Assembly (NCBI RefSeq): GCF_963678635.1
Contig: NC_087064.1
Coordinates: 24,296,539-24,360,538 of the forward strand
From: Symsagittifera roscoffensis
Lineage: Eukaryota > Xenacoelomorpha > Acoela > Convolutidae
Direction of reading: 5' to 3'
Length of the DNA stretch: 64,000 bases
Positions 63,680 to 64,000 of this stretch are shown piece by piece. The translations under genes were made by a program, and so were the position numbers. Numbering within the stretch: position 1 is the stretch's first letter; every line of letters starts with the position of its first letter. A model generated the notes under the pieces. That model was not told the DNA's origin. It saw nothing but the letters and a program-made list of their open reading frames with translations, and did no database searches.

Positions 63680-64000
63680 TTCCTCTGACGATCACACGGC
63701 TTACGAGGATGAGGAGGCAAATGTCTCGGACGAGATAGAGTTTGAGACCGTGCTGCCCTTCCGGAACTCGGACTCGGAGCCGGAACTGGAGCAGTTGAGG
63801 AGTGTCTCTGACTTTGATCTGTTCTCGAGCAGTGATGAGGAGGAGAGCACTTCCTTGGCCGCTTTTGAGTTCGCACACATGCGCGGGCGGGGCGCGGTCG
63901 TGGGTACGCTTTGGTCTGGGATGGTCATATCGACTCCTCCAGCGATGACGATTACACTCTGCCCTATAGATGGGCAAGCGGGCAGGGGCGGAGTCGCGGA
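63680..64000 (+). CDS. Acidic Ser/Glu-rich exon, continues beyond the window
   Basis: After a TTTGTTTAG acceptor a frame stays open to the window end. It is strongly acidic and Ser-rich (EDEEANVSDEIEFE, then SDSEPELEQLRS and SSSDEEES), with many casein-kinase-2-like sites, as seen in disordered chromatin or transcription proteins. Near 63890 the GC content rises and another frame takes on the same character (DSSSDDDYTLPYRW), suggesting an unrecognised intron, frame change or sequencing error there. Confidence 0.5.

Overview
The window looks like AT-rich nuclear DNA of an invertebrate animal. Evidence: GT-AG introns, a spliced JmjC-domain gene, SET-domain and RING-finger fragments, and a heavy load of Gypsy and BEL/Pao LTR retrotransposons with LINE scraps. 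I cannot name the species. There are no bacterial-style operons, and I recognised no rRNA, tRNA or CRISPR sequence.

Layout. Bases 1-11.0 kb are gene-poor: a dispersed repeat family in both orientations (about 380-740 and 1085-1180 minus; 5655-6186, 6465-6840 and 7459-7975 plus), a 320-bp near-perfect palindrome (3069-3387) and an 808-bp tandem duplication (9430-11045). A decayed plus-strand BEL/Pao element lies at about 11.6-14.25 kb.

The centrepiece is a complete minus-strand LTR element at 15959-34869 (18.9 kb): two LTRs (395 and 410 bp), a 4-bp CTAT target duplication and a primer-binding site. Reading leftwards from the 5' LTR it carries a 1.25-kb leader, two unrecognised ORFs (A, basic; B, acidic N terminus), Gag with a zinc knuckle, protease, reverse transcriptase, RNase H-integrase, two small hydrophobic ORFs, a Pro/Ser-rich ORF X, an Env-like membrane glycoprotein, ORFs Y and Z, a possible small basic ORF, and a long 3' region. 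It is twice or more the length of an ordinary Gypsy element. Several neighbouring ORFs overlap by 4-26 nt, including two ATGA stop-start overlaps, a compact virus-like arrangement. The copy is damaged by in-frame stops and one clear frameshift, although its LTRs are almost identical.

At 36.6-45.0 kb an old plus-strand BEL/Pao remnant is split by a younger minus-strand BEL/Pao copy (37592-44654). That copy has odd ends: 127-bp terminal repeats bounded by a 31-bp direct repeat. A LINE reverse-transcriptase remnant (46.95-47.56 kb) and several minisatellites follow.

From about 50 kb to the end host-like coding sequence appears: possible minus-strand exons (50.58-51.13 kb), a Pro-rich ORF followed by a broken SET-domain locus (52.1-54.26 kb), unrecognised minus-strand coding-like stretches (54.5-58.0 kb), and a well-spliced JmjC gene (61.03-62.58 kb) that appears to have lost its iron-binding HxD motif. 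A RING-finger ORF with two stops (63.28-63.52 kb) and an acidic exon running off the window (63.68-64.0 kb) close it. The SET and JmjC domains are both histone-lysine modification folds; whether the two loci are functionally linked cannot be judged from sequence.
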